NCBI GenBank assembly: GCA_024305405.1
Contig: JAKNDB010000085.1
Location: 124,001-188,000, forward strand
Reading direction: 5' to 3'
DNA: 64,000 bases
DNA from: Dirofilaria immitis
Lineage: Eukaryota > Nematoda > Chromadorea > Rhabditida > Onchocercidae
This document shows, one piece after another, positions 19,401 to 31,600 of this stretch (positions within the stretch are counted from its first letter, which is position 1; the number at the start of each line of letters is the position of its first letter). The notes below the pieces were generated by a model. That model searched no databases. It was given only the letters and a program-made list of their open reading frames with translations, and was not told the DNA's origin. A program made the position numbers and the translations under genes.

Positions 19401-20617
19401 ATGTACTATTTGTATTATATTTTTATACCTTATAAAACTATTAATTTTATATTATATATTATTTATATCTTTTATAGTATATTTTATAATTAAATAAATT
19501 TTATTAGTTCCTATTTATTATATAATATCATCCATACCAAATATCTAATCAATGAAGTTTGACAAAAAAAAAAAAAAAAAAAACAAAAAAGAAATGAAAG
19601 ATTGAAACATTTTTAATTATCATTTTGCATAATATTGAAAGTCGGCTAAATTAATTGATAATTATAATATATTTTTTATAAAATCAAATAATATATCAAC
19701 AGAGGAAATAAATTTGTTTTAAAATAATGAAAGAATCAGAATATACATTACCAATTTACATATCTTTATATTTAGAATCTTTTGCGGAAAAACTTGTGTT
19801 CCAGTAGTACGAGTTCGTGCAGCATCGTAGAAACATAATGTTCGTGGTGCTTTACCCATTACTAATGCAAACTTATGTACCAACGGGCAACATTCAATCA
19901 GAATAATATCATCCATAACTATAAATGTTAATATTCAACAAAGCATTATGATAAATATTGTTTTGCTTATTTGATAAATCAATCTGATAAGACAAGAAAG
20001 AAGAAATCGATGATTATATAATGTGATATTTTTGTAATGAAAATTATTCATTATTATCATTTTTTTTTTTATTCTAATCTGCGTTGAGTGATAAGATAAG
20101 AATTACTCATATTACGAGAAATTTGACTTACATGACGTATCAGCTATTTGAGTTCGTCTCGACAATTCATTATATACATGTGGTACTTCAGTATTTCTCG
20201 TTTTATAAATAGTTAATCCATATCCTGCTCCAACTACTACTCGGCTAAAATGACGAATGATTGACAATTACCGTATAAATATGAACTATGAATTATTTGT
20301 GATCAATCAGATTTTGTGCTATGATCAATTAGACTTCATGTCGTGATCAATCAGTCTTCGTCTCGGCTTAATTCTTCTCTTATAGGAAGCAAACAGTCTT
20401 TTTAAGAAAAATAATCATTGATTCATCCAATTCAGGTTCTCTATATTAAATGGTGAAATAATGAAAATAAATGAGAAAAAAAACTATCATTTCAATTCAT
20501 ATTTGTTTCAGTCACTTACTCTAAAGTTCGACTGAAATCTATGAATAGTAATTCAGAAGTTGATTCTTCGCTTTGTTCAGGCTTAGAAGAAGAAGATTGT
20601 GGTAAAGATTCCGCCAT
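16481..20617 (-). CDS. WIPI/PROPPIN-family autophagy protein (ATG18/EPG-6-like), nine exons
   Basis: WD40 beta-propeller that binds PI3P/PI(3,5)P2 on forming autophagosomes. Exons on the minus strand are 20617-20520, 20244-20132, 19918-19752, 18818-18768, 18608-18473, 18158-17966, 17208-17062, 16874-16725 and 16610-16481. All phases agree, giving 394 residues, the usual family length. Blade-type motifs include LLFIDFSRTLDRVVVGAGYG near the start and GTVIRVYDVRRRECLFMF, followed directly by FRRG, the family's phosphoinositide-binding L/FRRG signature. Next come the typical blade SSDSRFLCLTSDTETIHVFK and a C-terminal blade ending in MVYS. Among worm paralogues I lean towards the WIPI3/4-like EPG-6, but ATG-18 is not excluded without alignment. 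Introns carry a 42-bp minisatellite (17311-17562) and a TAT-rich array (19014-19490). No frame breaks were found here. Confidence 0.94.
17311..17562. repeat. 42-bp intronic minisatellite, 6 near-perfect copies
   Basis: Six copies of a 42-bp unit beginning TACGGTGATTAATTTAGG lie within the intron between the sixth and seventh exons of the PROPPIN gene. Because 42 is divisible by three and the unit lacks stops on the minus strand, it reads as an artificial 14-residue repeat (SYIIIRNHPKLITV). It is flanked by proper splice sites of the host gene, so it is intronic. Confidence 0.93.
19014..19490. repeat. Intronic TATACTATTTATATTTTATAT-type repeat
   Basis: About 480 bp of imperfect, nested units such as TATACTATTTATTTTATATCA and TATTCTATACTATTTGTATT. 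It sits in the intron between the third and fourth exons of the PROPPIN gene. Almost no C or G occurs. It yields meaningless Tyr/Ile/Phe-rich reading frames. Confidence 0.92.
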
Positions 20618-21144
20618 ATCTTGAAAAAAATTAAATTCGTTAAACTGGAAGAAAACTATGATGAGAAACTGTTCTAACATATTAAAAAATTAAAAAGATT
20701 CCTTTCTATTCTCTAAGCTATACCACAATAATTCTCGAGGAACACATTATGCGTATTCTATCAGTTAATTAACCTATGAAATGATAATGATAAGCGACCT
20801 TTTGCTGATTATATCCGAAGAATCACTAAAGTATTGGTATATTCGATCTGAGATCACTTATCAGATATCCCTCTCATCTTTTAGTTATCCAGCATTTGAA
20901 ATAATTGTATGTTTTATTGATAATTGGCGCCTGAGTAATATCGGAAAGAAAGATAAAGATTACTCGGTGATCTCGAGCCATAATTTTCCCATCTTTTCAC
21001 TCTTTTAGTTTCGAAATTTATGTCATACATTATTGAATTTCGAGAAAGGAATTTTTATCCAGAACTTTTTGTACGAACAAATTTATGTAATATTTGATTT
21101 ATATGTATATATACTTGGAAATATGTAAATTGGAAAAAATGATC

Positions 21145-21221
21145 AGAATAAAGGATTCAGATGGGATTTTTGATAGTGAATAGTAGAACAAAGGATTCAG
21201 ATGGGATTTTTGATAGTGAAT
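21145..21221. repeat. Short direct duplication, two copies
   Basis: Two adjacent copies of AAAGGATTCAGATGGGATTT followed by TTGATAGTGAAT. Noncoding. Confidence 0.85.
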
Positions 21222-22256
21222 ATTTGTAGAATATTTGAGTACTTTTTTGAAACAATTTTTAATTTTTTGCAAATACTTCATGATTTTTTAATTCTAGTAA
21301 GCTAGAATAATTATGAAATATATAATCGATATATTAATTTGCTTGAACTTTAACATCATATTATAAGGTTACAAAAAAGAATCTATAATGATTTTTTTTT
21401 TTTTTGGCTAAGTCGTTTAGATTAATGATAGCCTTAATTCGTTGATTCCGTAAACTTCGCTTGCTAATGATATCATTATCAATTCTTGAATGATATCGTG
21501 ATATCGCTATCAATTCTTGGATGATATTAATAATTTTATATTTTCTGCTTTTTCAACTTGTTTTCTCGAAAACAATTTATTATGTGAGAAATAAGCATGT
21601 GATTTTCTTGTGAAATTTTACATGCATTTCACAAAATTCATTTCAAACTTTTTGTATGTGCTATTTTTACGAAAAAAGAATGTAATATTACCTGAGAAGA
21701 AAGACTTATCATATATCATTAATTAACAATTGCGACATTTAATATATTGTTTTTAAATTATGCCTAATATTATCGTCTATTTCTGATAACGGATAATTCG
21801 AGATTTTCATCTGAATTCATAATAACAAATATAAATGAGCAATAATTCGAGATTTTTATCTGAATTCATAGTAGAACATAATAAATATAGCATCATATCA
21901 ATCAAATTTTGCTTTACTGTTTTATCAATTGTAACGAAAGTTAAGTAAAATATTCGCTCTGATAAGCTATACAATTTTAAATAAAAAAGGAAAAATTATC
22001 ATTTACATCAACGTATTAAAAGTTTTAGACAATTTGATAAATTTCCTCTTTATCATATTTTGCTAATCATTAATTAACAGATTTAAAATTTTATTCGATT
22101 GACTATCATAATAATATTTCTACCGTAGTAATACTTTCATTTTGCTGATAATGAATAATTTATAATCATGATAATAATATTTGCATATTTGAAACTATAC
22201 AATTTATAGCATTTTAGACTACCGTTGCTATCATTTGTCTAATAATAATATGGAAT

Positions 22257-22305
22257 AAATGATATGATATGATATGATATGATATGATATGATATGATAT
22301 GATAT
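22257..22305. repeat. TGATA pentanucleotide microsatellite
   Basis: About ten uninterrupted copies of the pentamer GATAT/TGATA. Confidence 0.95.
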
Positions 22306-23959
22306 ATAAAATGTTAATTATTATCAAATATTAATTAATCTTTAAAAGAAAAAAAGAAAAGGATGAAAGAAATAATTTAACATTCATTCATTCATTCATC
22401 TTTATTTTGATTTGATTTGATTTTTGAAAATCTCGAAATAATCGATCACTTTAAGTATTTTTTTAAATACATATCTTAGGTTGTTATTTCAGTTTATTTA
22501 CTTTTTGTTATATTTTCTAATATTTCAATTTATTATTACAAATTTTTTGTTTCTTCTTTTTTTACGCAATATAATGAAAAACATTGATAATATCAAATAA
22601 TTCCTTAAATAGTTTTTAAGCATTAATTTAACAGAAGATCATTATTGAATTGAAATATTGCTCATGATCATCTTAGCAATCTTTCCAATATTTTCTATCA
22701 AATTGATCAATCTTTTATAGATTGATCAATTTGTAGCTGCTATTTGTCTAAAATATCATTATAGTTTAAAAGATTAAGAAATTTATTGATCATGGGAAAA
22801 GATAATATGAATGAAAATTAAGATTAATAAATTAGATATACAATTACAGTGAAATAAAATGGTTAGACATATTCGATACAAATATAGCAAGATAATCGGT
22901 ATAGATGAGTAAGAGTTAGTGCAAATAGACTTGTAAAAATGTCTTAATCAAGTCTCATGCTATTAACAAAATCTCGTATGATAAGACTTCGGAAGTTTTG
23001 ATCAGAATTTTTGATAATCCATGAAAATATCATAATTCATTGCAGGAGACTAATGTAAATGCAATTACTATGCATATTCTATCATACTGATATTATCAAT
23101 TAGATATATCATCGATGAATCATTGAATGTGTGTGCTTTTGATTTTTTCTTCGTTGGGAAATACTTGTGACGCACTGTAGACAAATCTCTTATACGAAAA
23201 GCGTCCAACTGCAAAATACCCACTCGGCTCATTCATTGCATACGGAACCGACATCCTATATCATACATGTACTGGTCGGTAAAAGAAGATACAGTCGTGC
23301 GGAAGGCAATGAGTAAATGATATGTCCCGGTGTCCGGTAGATGTTTATGGTACGTTTATTTATTGTGTTGTCTGTTGATAAGCAGTAGTATTTTAGCGAT
23401 TTGAAAGCACTGGAGAAAAATTTTTATGTACATTTAACACCTCAGAATAGCAATTTGTTGAGTTATTTGGTATTTCGAGTGATAATTTGATCAAATCGGT
23501 TTCTGAAATGATAAGATATTTAAGTAAACTTCTTTGTATTTGTAATTGAATATTACGACATGCTCCTTCATTTCAAGAAAAGAAAATATTGTTTTCGATT
23601 TTTAGAATAAAACTTTCTCAACAATTTGAAATCTATGATTTACATGAAATGTTCTTTTACATTCTTCGCTGATCTTTTGCTTTTGATCCGATTTCAACAG
23701 AATAAATAGGAAAAATCTATCCAAAATTTTTAGCTTATACCGAAGATGTGAAATAAACATAAGAAAAAATCATATATACATAAAACAGGATTAAGAAATC
23801 GTTCTGATACATAGAAGAGATTGATTGCTGGAAAATTTTTTACTGATATATCGTAGATACGGGAGGATTGCTGCGGATGCATAAATCTATTATTCTTTCA
23901 GTTTCTTGAATAGTCTCAGAGATACTCTTCCGAATAATCTCATCCTTCCGTAAATTCAT

Positions 23960-24716
23960 ATGAGTAGTTGGGCACACGGAGAATTACTGAACCATCCTGA
24001 ACAATCAAAAAGTTCAGCTACGTCTATGGGTAAGTTGTCATTACTGTAATGATGCAAATTATCATTACTGATATGTAAATTCATTACTAATACTTTCAAT
24101 GTGGGTTAAAAAGAAAATGGATTACATTAATTTAAAATGAGGCGAAAATTTTATATACAACAGATATGTGTGGTGGAATAAAAATTCAAAAGATGACAGC
24201 AGGTGCTTGTCGAAAATGTGGTTATCCAGGACATCTTCCATTCCAATGTTACAATTTTTTGCGGCCTAACGGCGGAAGCTGCGCAGATATCTCTTCCACA
24301 AGTTCAGAGTCCGACTACGAAACGCCACTTACTACTAAAGGTAGGCAGGTTGGTATAATCAATCTACATTCTTAAAACATTACATTTATAAAATATGATA
24401 TATAATCTCGTCGACGGATATGAGTTAAAAATATCCATTCTCTAGTAAAACGAACAAGAATAAATTCATTCATATAAAGGAGTTGTTTACTGAAGCTTCC
24501 TTCTTTTAAGAAACTCAAGAAGATTTGATATTTGCAGAAGATAAACGAAAGATAAAACGAAAAAGTAAAAAGCATGACCATTGCAAACACCATAAAAAGC
24601 GAAAAAGGAGCCGTAGCAGTTCAGCAAAATGTAAAATCAAGAGAAAAAAAGAGAGAAAATGTCTTCGGTCATCGACCGCGCGACCCGTCAAACTTAAAAA
24701 CGAAAATTCCGACTAA
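23960..24716 (+). CDS. SREK1IP1-like zinc-knuckle protein, three exons
   Basis: Small nuclear protein related to human SREK1IP1 (P18SRP), a possible splicing regulator that interacts with the SR-related factor SREK1. Exons are 23960-24029, 24164-24340 and 24538-24716, with matching phases and 141 residues. Exon 2 encodes a CCHC zinc knuckle, CRKCGYPGHLPFQC (C-x2-C-x4-H-x4-C), followed by NFLRP and an acidic DISSTSSESDYE, in the same order as the human protein. Exon 3 is a Lys/Arg-rich tail with an RSRSSS stretch, suited to nuclear localisation and RNA or SR-protein contact. The start is the first ATG of an exon with a good GTAAGT donor. The tail is shorter than in the human protein. Confidence 0.93.
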
Positions 24717-25098
24717 ATCACTTGTGAAAGTTCTTGATTTACTAATTAATAACTGATAGATGTATGCTTCAAAAAGTAAATTATTCAAACTGTCATGTTT
24801 TATATACTCAAAATTAACGTGGAAAAAGAGACGACAAATGGAATGGAATTATGTAGCAGAAAATTCATCTAATATATGTTTTCGGAAAAGGAGAGTGAAA
24901 AAGTCATTGACAGAATGAAACGGAATAGAGTTTGATTTTGCCTTTATCAAGTTTTGAAATTTTGCAATTCATTATACTTAGTCTACTTCTAAAAACTGGA
25001 AAACGTTATTAATACATAAAAAGAAAATGATACTGGAACATCGTCAAATTTGTATACCTTCTGGATAGATGTAAATGCTTTCCATATCACATTCCCTT
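24717..25098. other. Convergent 3' spacer
   Basis: About 380 bp between the SREK1IP1-like stop (+) and the KXD1 stop (-). It presumably holds both 3' UTRs; nothing else is recognised. Confidence 0.6.
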
Positions 25099-25977
25099 CT
25101 ACTCATCATCATCTTCTTCATTATGATATTGCCATTCTAAAAGAATACCAAAAGACAATAGAAGACAATCATTTGAATAAAAACATAGTAAGTTAAAATT
25201 CATTTCCGTTGTAAATTAAATTCATTTCCAAAGTAATCTTGAAATGGAAAAAAACGATTAATTGAATGCATCATATATTTTAAACATCTACAACAAAACG
25301 ATTTACAACAAAAAGTCAATCATTGATTATCCAATTAAACGCAAATAATAACAAACTTACCAAATTTTTTATAAATATCAGCATATTTGATAATATAATT
25401 TTGCTTAAAAGTACGTATTCGTCGAAAAATTGATTCCAAATCAGATTTCATTTCCAATATTAATTGTTTATTTTCTGCTATATCTTTCCGTGCTTTTTCA
25501 AGTCTACTAGCCGATAATGCACAGCAATTTATTAACATTTCATTAGTTTTCTCAAACTGTGTTAATCTAAAAATAAAATGAATTTTTTAGCATATTATAA
25601 GAAAAAGAAAAATCATCATATTTGCATTGATGATGATAAGCAATAATGGAACTACTGCAATATAGGCATATTTGCATATCAAATATGTAGCATCTCAATT
25701 GCTCCAATATTAATATAAAATACATATATGATAAATCATGTATGGATAAGATAAATCATGCGCATTCTTGGGACAATCTCTTGGTAATACATAAGAAGTT
25801 CTAATAGTAGGATAAAGATTTTTATAGTACATAAAAAAAAGAAAAAGAATCTTACGATTTCTTCTGTAATTGTATGATGGTAGCGATTGATTCATCGTCA
25901 ACTTGTGACATCAATGCATCTATCAGATGTCCGCTACTATCATCCGTTGATGTAGGAAATGTAAAGGTATTAGACAT
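25099..25977 (-). CDS. KXD1 homologue (KxDL motif protein, BORC / BLOC-1-related complex), three exons
   Basis: Subunit of the lysosome-positioning BORC complex, also linked to BLOC-1. Exons on the minus strand are 25977-25856, 25566-25361 and 25136-25099, phases consistent, 121 residues. After a short N-terminal region comes FEKTNEMLINC, then a helical segment with the diagnostic MKSDLESIFRRIRTFK, which carries the K-x-D-L motif. The gene ends in an acidic tail (EEDDDE). Human KXD1 shows the same FEKTNEML and KxDLxSIFRRIRTLK blocks at the same spacing. Human KXD1 has a longer C-terminal extension that is absent here, as expected for the compact core family. The coiled-coil-forming helices would pack with other BORC subunits (family knowledge). 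Confidence 0.94.
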
Positions 25978-26606
25978 AAATACACCTATAGTATATATTC
26001 ATTTTATCATTTGTTATTCTTATCATTCGACAAATATATATCATATATTCTCTTGTAAGAGATAGTTTTAGCCAATTGACCTCTAATCAATAGAAATTTA
26101 TAAAATATTTTAGATTCCAATCATTACCAAAAAAAAGAATGCCTTAAAGGCCTTAAATCACAAATTAGCCAATCAAATCTTGAATTGTTATTTTTATTGT
26201 CTTGGCCCGACCCAATGGGCCGGTCGGTATTTAATGGCTTTTTCCACACTTAGGCGATGCGGTATTTGTTGAGTGAAGTTGTCAAAATACGTAAGATAGC
26301 AAGGTAACCTGGGGAGGTATGATTGCCTACATTGTCTAAGGATAAGTCGATGATATGATAATTCTGCGTTATCATAAACGATCTTTTAGAAATCTTGGAC
26401 TAATAAATGAATGATCCGATTTCAATAGTTATGATCCTAGACTAACTATCTTGGATGTGCTAATTTGCTGAGCTAACTATCTTGGATATGCTAATTTAAC
26501 TTTGTTAAATGATCAGTTTGCCGAAAAATTGGATAAAAATTTAATTTAATTCAATCAAATGATTTATTTTTCAAGCTTAATTTCAAATTAGCTGCGATAT
26601 TTTCAG
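25978..26606. other. Divergent promoter region with GC-rich hairpin
   Basis: Lies between KXD1 (-) and the microprotein (+). It contains a strikingly GC-rich inverted motif at 26204-26227 in otherwise AT-rich DNA and ends in TTTTCAG directly before the next ATG. Confidence 0.6.
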
Positions 26607-26777
26607 ATGTTTCGATTTCCCACGAAGCGAATGTTAGCGATATGGATTTGGCCTATATCCGCCGCAATATTAATAATTTCTGATTGGCATACTATGAAAA
26701 GTTTAAGGGCTAGTGGTCATACGACAATTCTTGATGCAATGCGTGACGAGAATATTACTACTCGTGTGATAATTTAG
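26607..26777 (+). CDS. 56-residue single-pass membrane microprotein, possibly SMIM4/UQCC5-like
   Basis: Intronless frame starting at the ATG that immediately follows ATTTTCAG, an ideal nematode trans-splice acceptor, and ending in TAG. The product starts MFRFPTKRMLAIWIWP, has one hydrophobic segment (ISAAILIIS), then a D-W pair, basic residues, and a polar tail ending TTRVII. The basic N-terminus plus one membrane helix suits a mitochondrial inner-membrane microprotein. The spacing of the Pro, the hydrophobic stretch and an acidic-Trp pair followed by K/R resembles SMIM4 (UQCC5), a complex III assembly factor. That resemblance is weak and from memory, so the function is only a suggestion. It lies 77 bp upstream of an NDUFB1-like gene on the same strand, suggesting co-transcription. 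Confidence 0.55.
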   Translation: MFRFPTKRMLAIWIWPISAAILIISDWHTMKSLRASGHTTILDAMRDENITTRVII

Positions 26778-26854
26778 GTTTGATATTTTATCAGTTCAAA
26801 TTATATATTCCAGGTTATTTCCTTATTCAATCAAACAATCATTCATCTGTATAA

Positions 26855-27495
26855 ATGGGAACATTTACGCTGAAATATTTTTTCAAGAAAGCAATTTGGG
26901 AGAAGAAAACGTTGTGCGCGTCGATGGCTATACTGGCGTATCTCGGTGAGCCAGCTCTTCCCACAGTTTGATTTTTCCATCACCGTATTTGATTAATTCA
27001 TTTACCTACGTCTAGGACATTTTTTGCCTTTGTCTTGATTTTTGGATTGTCACTAAATCAAGGGAGTTTATCTTCCTGGCATTTATCAATCATCTGAGTT
27101 ATCCGGCTACAATACGTTTTGTCGGTCATCCTCCTTAATATTATTTTCCCTTTATAATAAGGGAAGCACAAAATGAAGAATCACTTGGCGGGAAAATAAC
27201 TTATTTATTGCTCAAAGTAAGATTCGCTAGTTTTCTGACTTTAAATTAGCTTGAAATTCTTGCAGATTCTAACATTGGTGCAAGAAATAAGGAGATATCG
27301 AAGCAATGAAAAAATTGATTTCTTTACCAATTTGATCAATGTTTAAAGACATCAAATTTGTCAAGAATTTGTGTTTCAGGTCATTGCTTTGATAAGCAAG
27401 GTATGTATAAAGCAAGTATGATGAAAGGACAAAGCAAAATGTTTGCCGATCGAATTGCCGAAATACCCGAGGGTCAGGATATCTGGAAGTATTAA
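26855..27495 (+). CDS. NDUFB1-like (MNLL) complex I accessory subunit, two exons
   Basis: Exons are 26855-26945 and 27380-27495, joined by a GTGAGC donor and a TTTCAG acceptor, phase 1, giving 68 residues. A basic N-terminus (KYFFKKAIWEKK) precedes one hydrophobic segment (LCASMAILAYLG). Then comes a soluble tail with the pattern FDK..., KGQSKMFADRI, and a final ...DIWKY. Human NDUFB1 (58 aa) has the same layout: a membrane segment ending in G-C, a D-R/K step, then an NKSMLFKREL-like block and a C-terminal T-W-K. The role would be a single-pass accessory subunit of the membrane arm of mitochondrial NADH dehydrogenase. Each exon is too short to be conspicuous as an open frame. The assignment rests on pattern, not alignment, and the splice structure is clear. 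Confidence 0.72.
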
Positions 27496-28601
27496 CTGTC
27501 ATTATTTGTCCGTAATTCCGCATCTAGTGTATATTTAGAATTCGTTTTGATCTTTTGATAATATACTTTTTTCCGGTTTTATTGGCGTTGAGGTACTGCT
27601 CCTATTTGACAAAACAGTTAAATATTAACACTGTTTTCCTTGCATTTTATCGTATTATTTCATGTTTTTATAATACTTTAATCGGAAGATGTACTGAACG
27701 GAATGATTGGTCGCGGTAGTCATGCTAATCAGATGATGCGAATTAAAGCTTAGTGAAAACAAATGCGGTAAAAATTGTTAAGTGATCGACAATTTCACCA
27801 CTTTTCTCTTAAGACAGGTGTATATGTTCCTAGTACATTATCCTGAGTTTTTTGGAGTGGTACTCATTTGAATTTTCCAGAAACTTTTTATGGTCGGTTC
27901 TAGACTTTTAAGCTTTTTGATCTATACTTGTGAGTTCTTCTCTTCCCAGGTACAAATTGATGATTTCTATAATTGCAAAGTAACTTGTGAGTTCAATTTA
28001 CCCTTACTTCAGTACGAAACAGGTCCAAAATACAGTGACGAATCAAATATATAACTTTTGGATACAAAACGAACAAAAAAATAGTAAAAAGAAAAAAGCA
28101 TTGAAAGCAATAATTCAGTGATGATATACAATAAAGTGATAAGAATATAAGCTTGGACTAGAAAGTACTGGTACAATAAGTTATTAGTCTACTACAACTT
28201 GCTGGATATTTTTGACCTCTACTCTTTGTCGCGCTTTACGTAAGCATTTGATTAGAATCATGCATTAACTATCTTTAAAATTGAGATCAAAGACTGTCGT
28301 TTTCCCTCGGTTATGCATGACTAAAATAAAAAAATATGATACCGCATAAAGAGAAGAAAAGAAAGAGGTATATACCTCCTCTAACTTGACCGCCTTCAAT
28401 CTACAGCAACAGATATGCCCAAATTCATCAGGAATAATTAGTGAAGAAATAAATATACAAAAATATCTTTGAAATAAATGAAAAAACTTGAGCTCGTGGC
28501 GGAGTATCAGTCAGTGAATAATAAATACTATTTTTATATACAAAAATATCATTATTTAATTAGCCGTACATAGCGATCGTTTGAATCTTGGATGATATGT
28601 T
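27496..28601. other. Convergent 3' spacer
   Basis: About 1.1 kb between the NDUFB1-like stop (+) and the F-box gene stop (-). No conserved frame or repeat array was recognised. Confidence 0.6.
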
Positions 28602-31600
28602 CTAAGGAATGTCATCGTCATCATCTATCAGGCTCACATCTTTGCCACATCCTGGACAATCGGCATAGCAAGATGCGTCCAGTAACTCCTTGTAAGCCTT
28701 ACTACTACGCCACAGATGATACTCACAATCACGCCATCGATTCCATGTGCCTACCACGCGGAACTGTGGTAGCCGATGCAGCAGAGGCTTCAGGACAACT
28801 GAAAACAATGCATATGTTATTCCAGCATCGACAATCTAAAATATGTAGTTGGGAAGAATTTCTTATGGAAAACTTCAAAAAAAAAAAAGAAATTCTGTAT
28901 CCATCAAATGACAAGTATTTAGATATGAAGGTGAGAATTCTATAAAAAGAAAGCTAACTACTTCATTACTGATATTCGTTCACAATTTTTACAACTATAA
29001 CATAAATGTTTTTCAGAAACTTATTTTTGAAAAAAGATAAAAACTCACTATCATTCTGATGATCTCTGTTACCACCCAAAATGACGGCTTCGATGTGAGG
29101 CATAGCTTCACGATTAGCTAATAATTCGTAGGCTTCCTTTGTAACTGGGCCTGAATGGCATACCGCAATCTTGGTCAACATTCGGAACTCCATTAAAGCT
29201 TTCATTATACCGTCTGATGTTACTGATTGCAAATCGCGCACATATAGTGTGTCCAGTCGAGGACAACGCTATAAATTTCGTTTATTTTATTTTGCTTAAT
29301 ATGTACTGAAATAATTAAAAAAAAATTCTTATCTTTGGACATTGTATCATAGTGTATTAAACTTCTCGAAAGAGTGTTTTGGATTTGAATTTAATTCGTC
29401 CATTTATTAAAAAACAGAAAAAGCATTTTTAGAACAGATTGAAAGAATCATAAAAAAAATACCTGAGCGATGAGGCTAAAATGATCATCTTGTAATTGGT
29501 GGACATGATGAAGCGCAAAAGTATTCAGATTAGCAGGCAGTGACCCGCAAAAAGCTTTCAATTCATCAATCCGGATATTTCTTAGTAAGTTGATTATCGA
29601 TAATTCGGTAATCTGTGATAACTGGGCGATGGATCGCAACATAAGCTTCCAAAGATTCATGCAGTCGTAATTGATCAGGAAGCCAAAGAGACGCAGAACT
29701 CGTAGTTGTGACATATAAGGTAGACCTGAAGCAATCTATACATGTAGATTTACTATGACTAGAAGGTGGACTTTCAACTTTTTTCATTTTTCTTTGAGAA
29801 ATGAAAAACAAGAAATTTGTAGTGCTCCGGAACAATTTTATATGCATGGAATGCATAAATAATTCAGATTTTTGTATTTTTAATCAAATTTTTTCATTCG
29901 TCAACACAAGACAGTTGATGATGAAACTAATACTATAATCAAATAAAGTGATTCATTCAGGATTTGTTCAACAAAACATCTGCTTTGTATATTACATAGA
30001 TTGATCTAGTTATAATAAACCAATTAGCCAACGTCCCATAACGAATTTGTTAGGAATAAAGAATAGAAGATAATAAACTACCAGCAAAAAATTGGTCATA
30101 ACTTCGCATATTCTTTCGCAAAGGTCCTAAATCCAATTCCACTGTAGTTATTTGCTGAAATTCGGGTAATAAAGAGATGACATTCACAAGTATTCGGAAA
30201 CCAGGTTGGCAGATAAAACGCGAGAAACACGCACAAATATACAATTTTTGGCCAATTTAGACACTTCCTGAAAAATAAATATTATTTCGTTTTCCGAGTG
30301 AAAGTTATTGTTTCTTTTTTTCAATTATATTCTTGACTAATTCATACCTCTAATGAAATATTGTACTGATAAATAAAAGAATACTTTAAATAATTGGCGA
30401 GCTTGTTCCACAGTTCGAAATGTCCGATGATCGATGGCTATATAAAGAATGCTAAGCTTTGTAGGAAGAGTACGAAGTCGCTCCGCTATATTCATAATTG
30501 TTTTCCGCTGCAGTCTGAGAGATATAATTTTTCCACGCTTCCAGAAATTATGGACTGAAATAATTAAGCTCATTGTCATTTAAGGAAATGATTGAATATA
30601 TCTACATTATAGTCACACCAAATTTAAACATATATTATAGGATGCCAACTGATTTAATCTTACTTTCCAAGTGAAACGATGCAAATATCTAAAAATAGAG
30701 AAAAATGAAATTCACCACAAAATTGTCGATGTCCTCAGCATGATCGAACCAGATACTATGGAAGCAAAGTCTCGAAATTCGGTTGGTAAGAACACATTCA
30801 TTGCTGCTCCCTAAAACAATAAAATCCAAGATGCAAAAATCGAATCAATGAATCTACCATTGTATAAAAACTCTGAAAAGAACTTACAGTATTCGATTAC
30901 CGAAGACATCAGACAAAGATTACGAAGAACCAGGAATCTACATTTTTAACCGATCTAACTCATCACACAGATCTCGACTCAGTACAAGCTGCAAATAGCA
31001 CATGAGTGCTAATACGTATCAATGTTATTTATAAATGTTTCTCTATATGCAGTAAATTGCTGAATTTCAATTTGTCTATATATGACAAAAAAAATAAAAA
31101 TTACTAAACAAGAACAAATGTCCTTTTGCAGGATAAAAAAATCATTACCGCAAATCTTGTTTACTTGACTTTAACTTAATGCAAAGTAACTTTTTCGTTG
31201 TTTATTAAATATTCTGTTCCTTATAAGCATCCTTATGCCTCATTTTTCCCTTCTCTAACAAAATTCTGCCGATAATTTCTGATAGGTAGATACCACTTCC
31301 TTTTCAGACTCTTGAAGATATTTTCGTAGCATCTTCCAAATTTTTTTCAATAATTATAAACAAGTACCACAAAATACCAATAAATGCAGGCCATTAAAAC
31401 TGGAAATTTGTTATCGATCAACTCAACAAACTTTTCCTATCTAAATTCAATTTTCATTGTCCTTCGCTTGTTATATAGGCCTCCACAATACTGTTTTTCA
31501 TTAAAAGATGTAAATAAGAAGTGCTGTGAAGATTCATTTTGCAGTCACGTACGGGAGTAATTTTATGACCATATACGTTTTTCTTAATGCTTATAACTAA

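Larger units (their letters stand above)
20618..23959. other. Divergent intergenic region (PROPPIN and SREK1IP1-like promoters)
   Basis: No gene recognised. It holds a 46-bp duplication (21145-21221), a GATAT microsatellite (22257-22305) and a GC-richer island at about 23170-23350, about 600 bp upstream of the SREK1IP1-like start. That island may be promoter sequence (inference). The reading frame at 20781-21008 shows no family features. Confidence 0.6.

Noticed and set aside
19081..19497. Two overlapping Tyr/Ile-rich frames
   Set aside because: They are produced by a TAT-rich array inside an intron of the PROPPIN gene on the other strand.
23170..23350. GC-richer patch as a possible RNA gene
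   Set aside because: No tRNA arms, snRNA or spliced-leader motif could be recognised; more likely promoter sequence.
28592..28945. Plus-strand frame with Cys/His residues
   Set aside because: It is antisense to the last exon of the F-box gene, whose minus frame joins its neighbours in phase.
29726..29735. Acceptor at TATAG giving an extra 10 bases to the F-box eighth exon
   Set aside because: It breaks phase with the previous exon; the CTTCAG acceptor 10 bases on joins correctly.
30664..30688. 25-nt micro-exon of the F-box gene
   Set aside because: It would need a 27-nt intron after the previous exon, too short for normal splicing.
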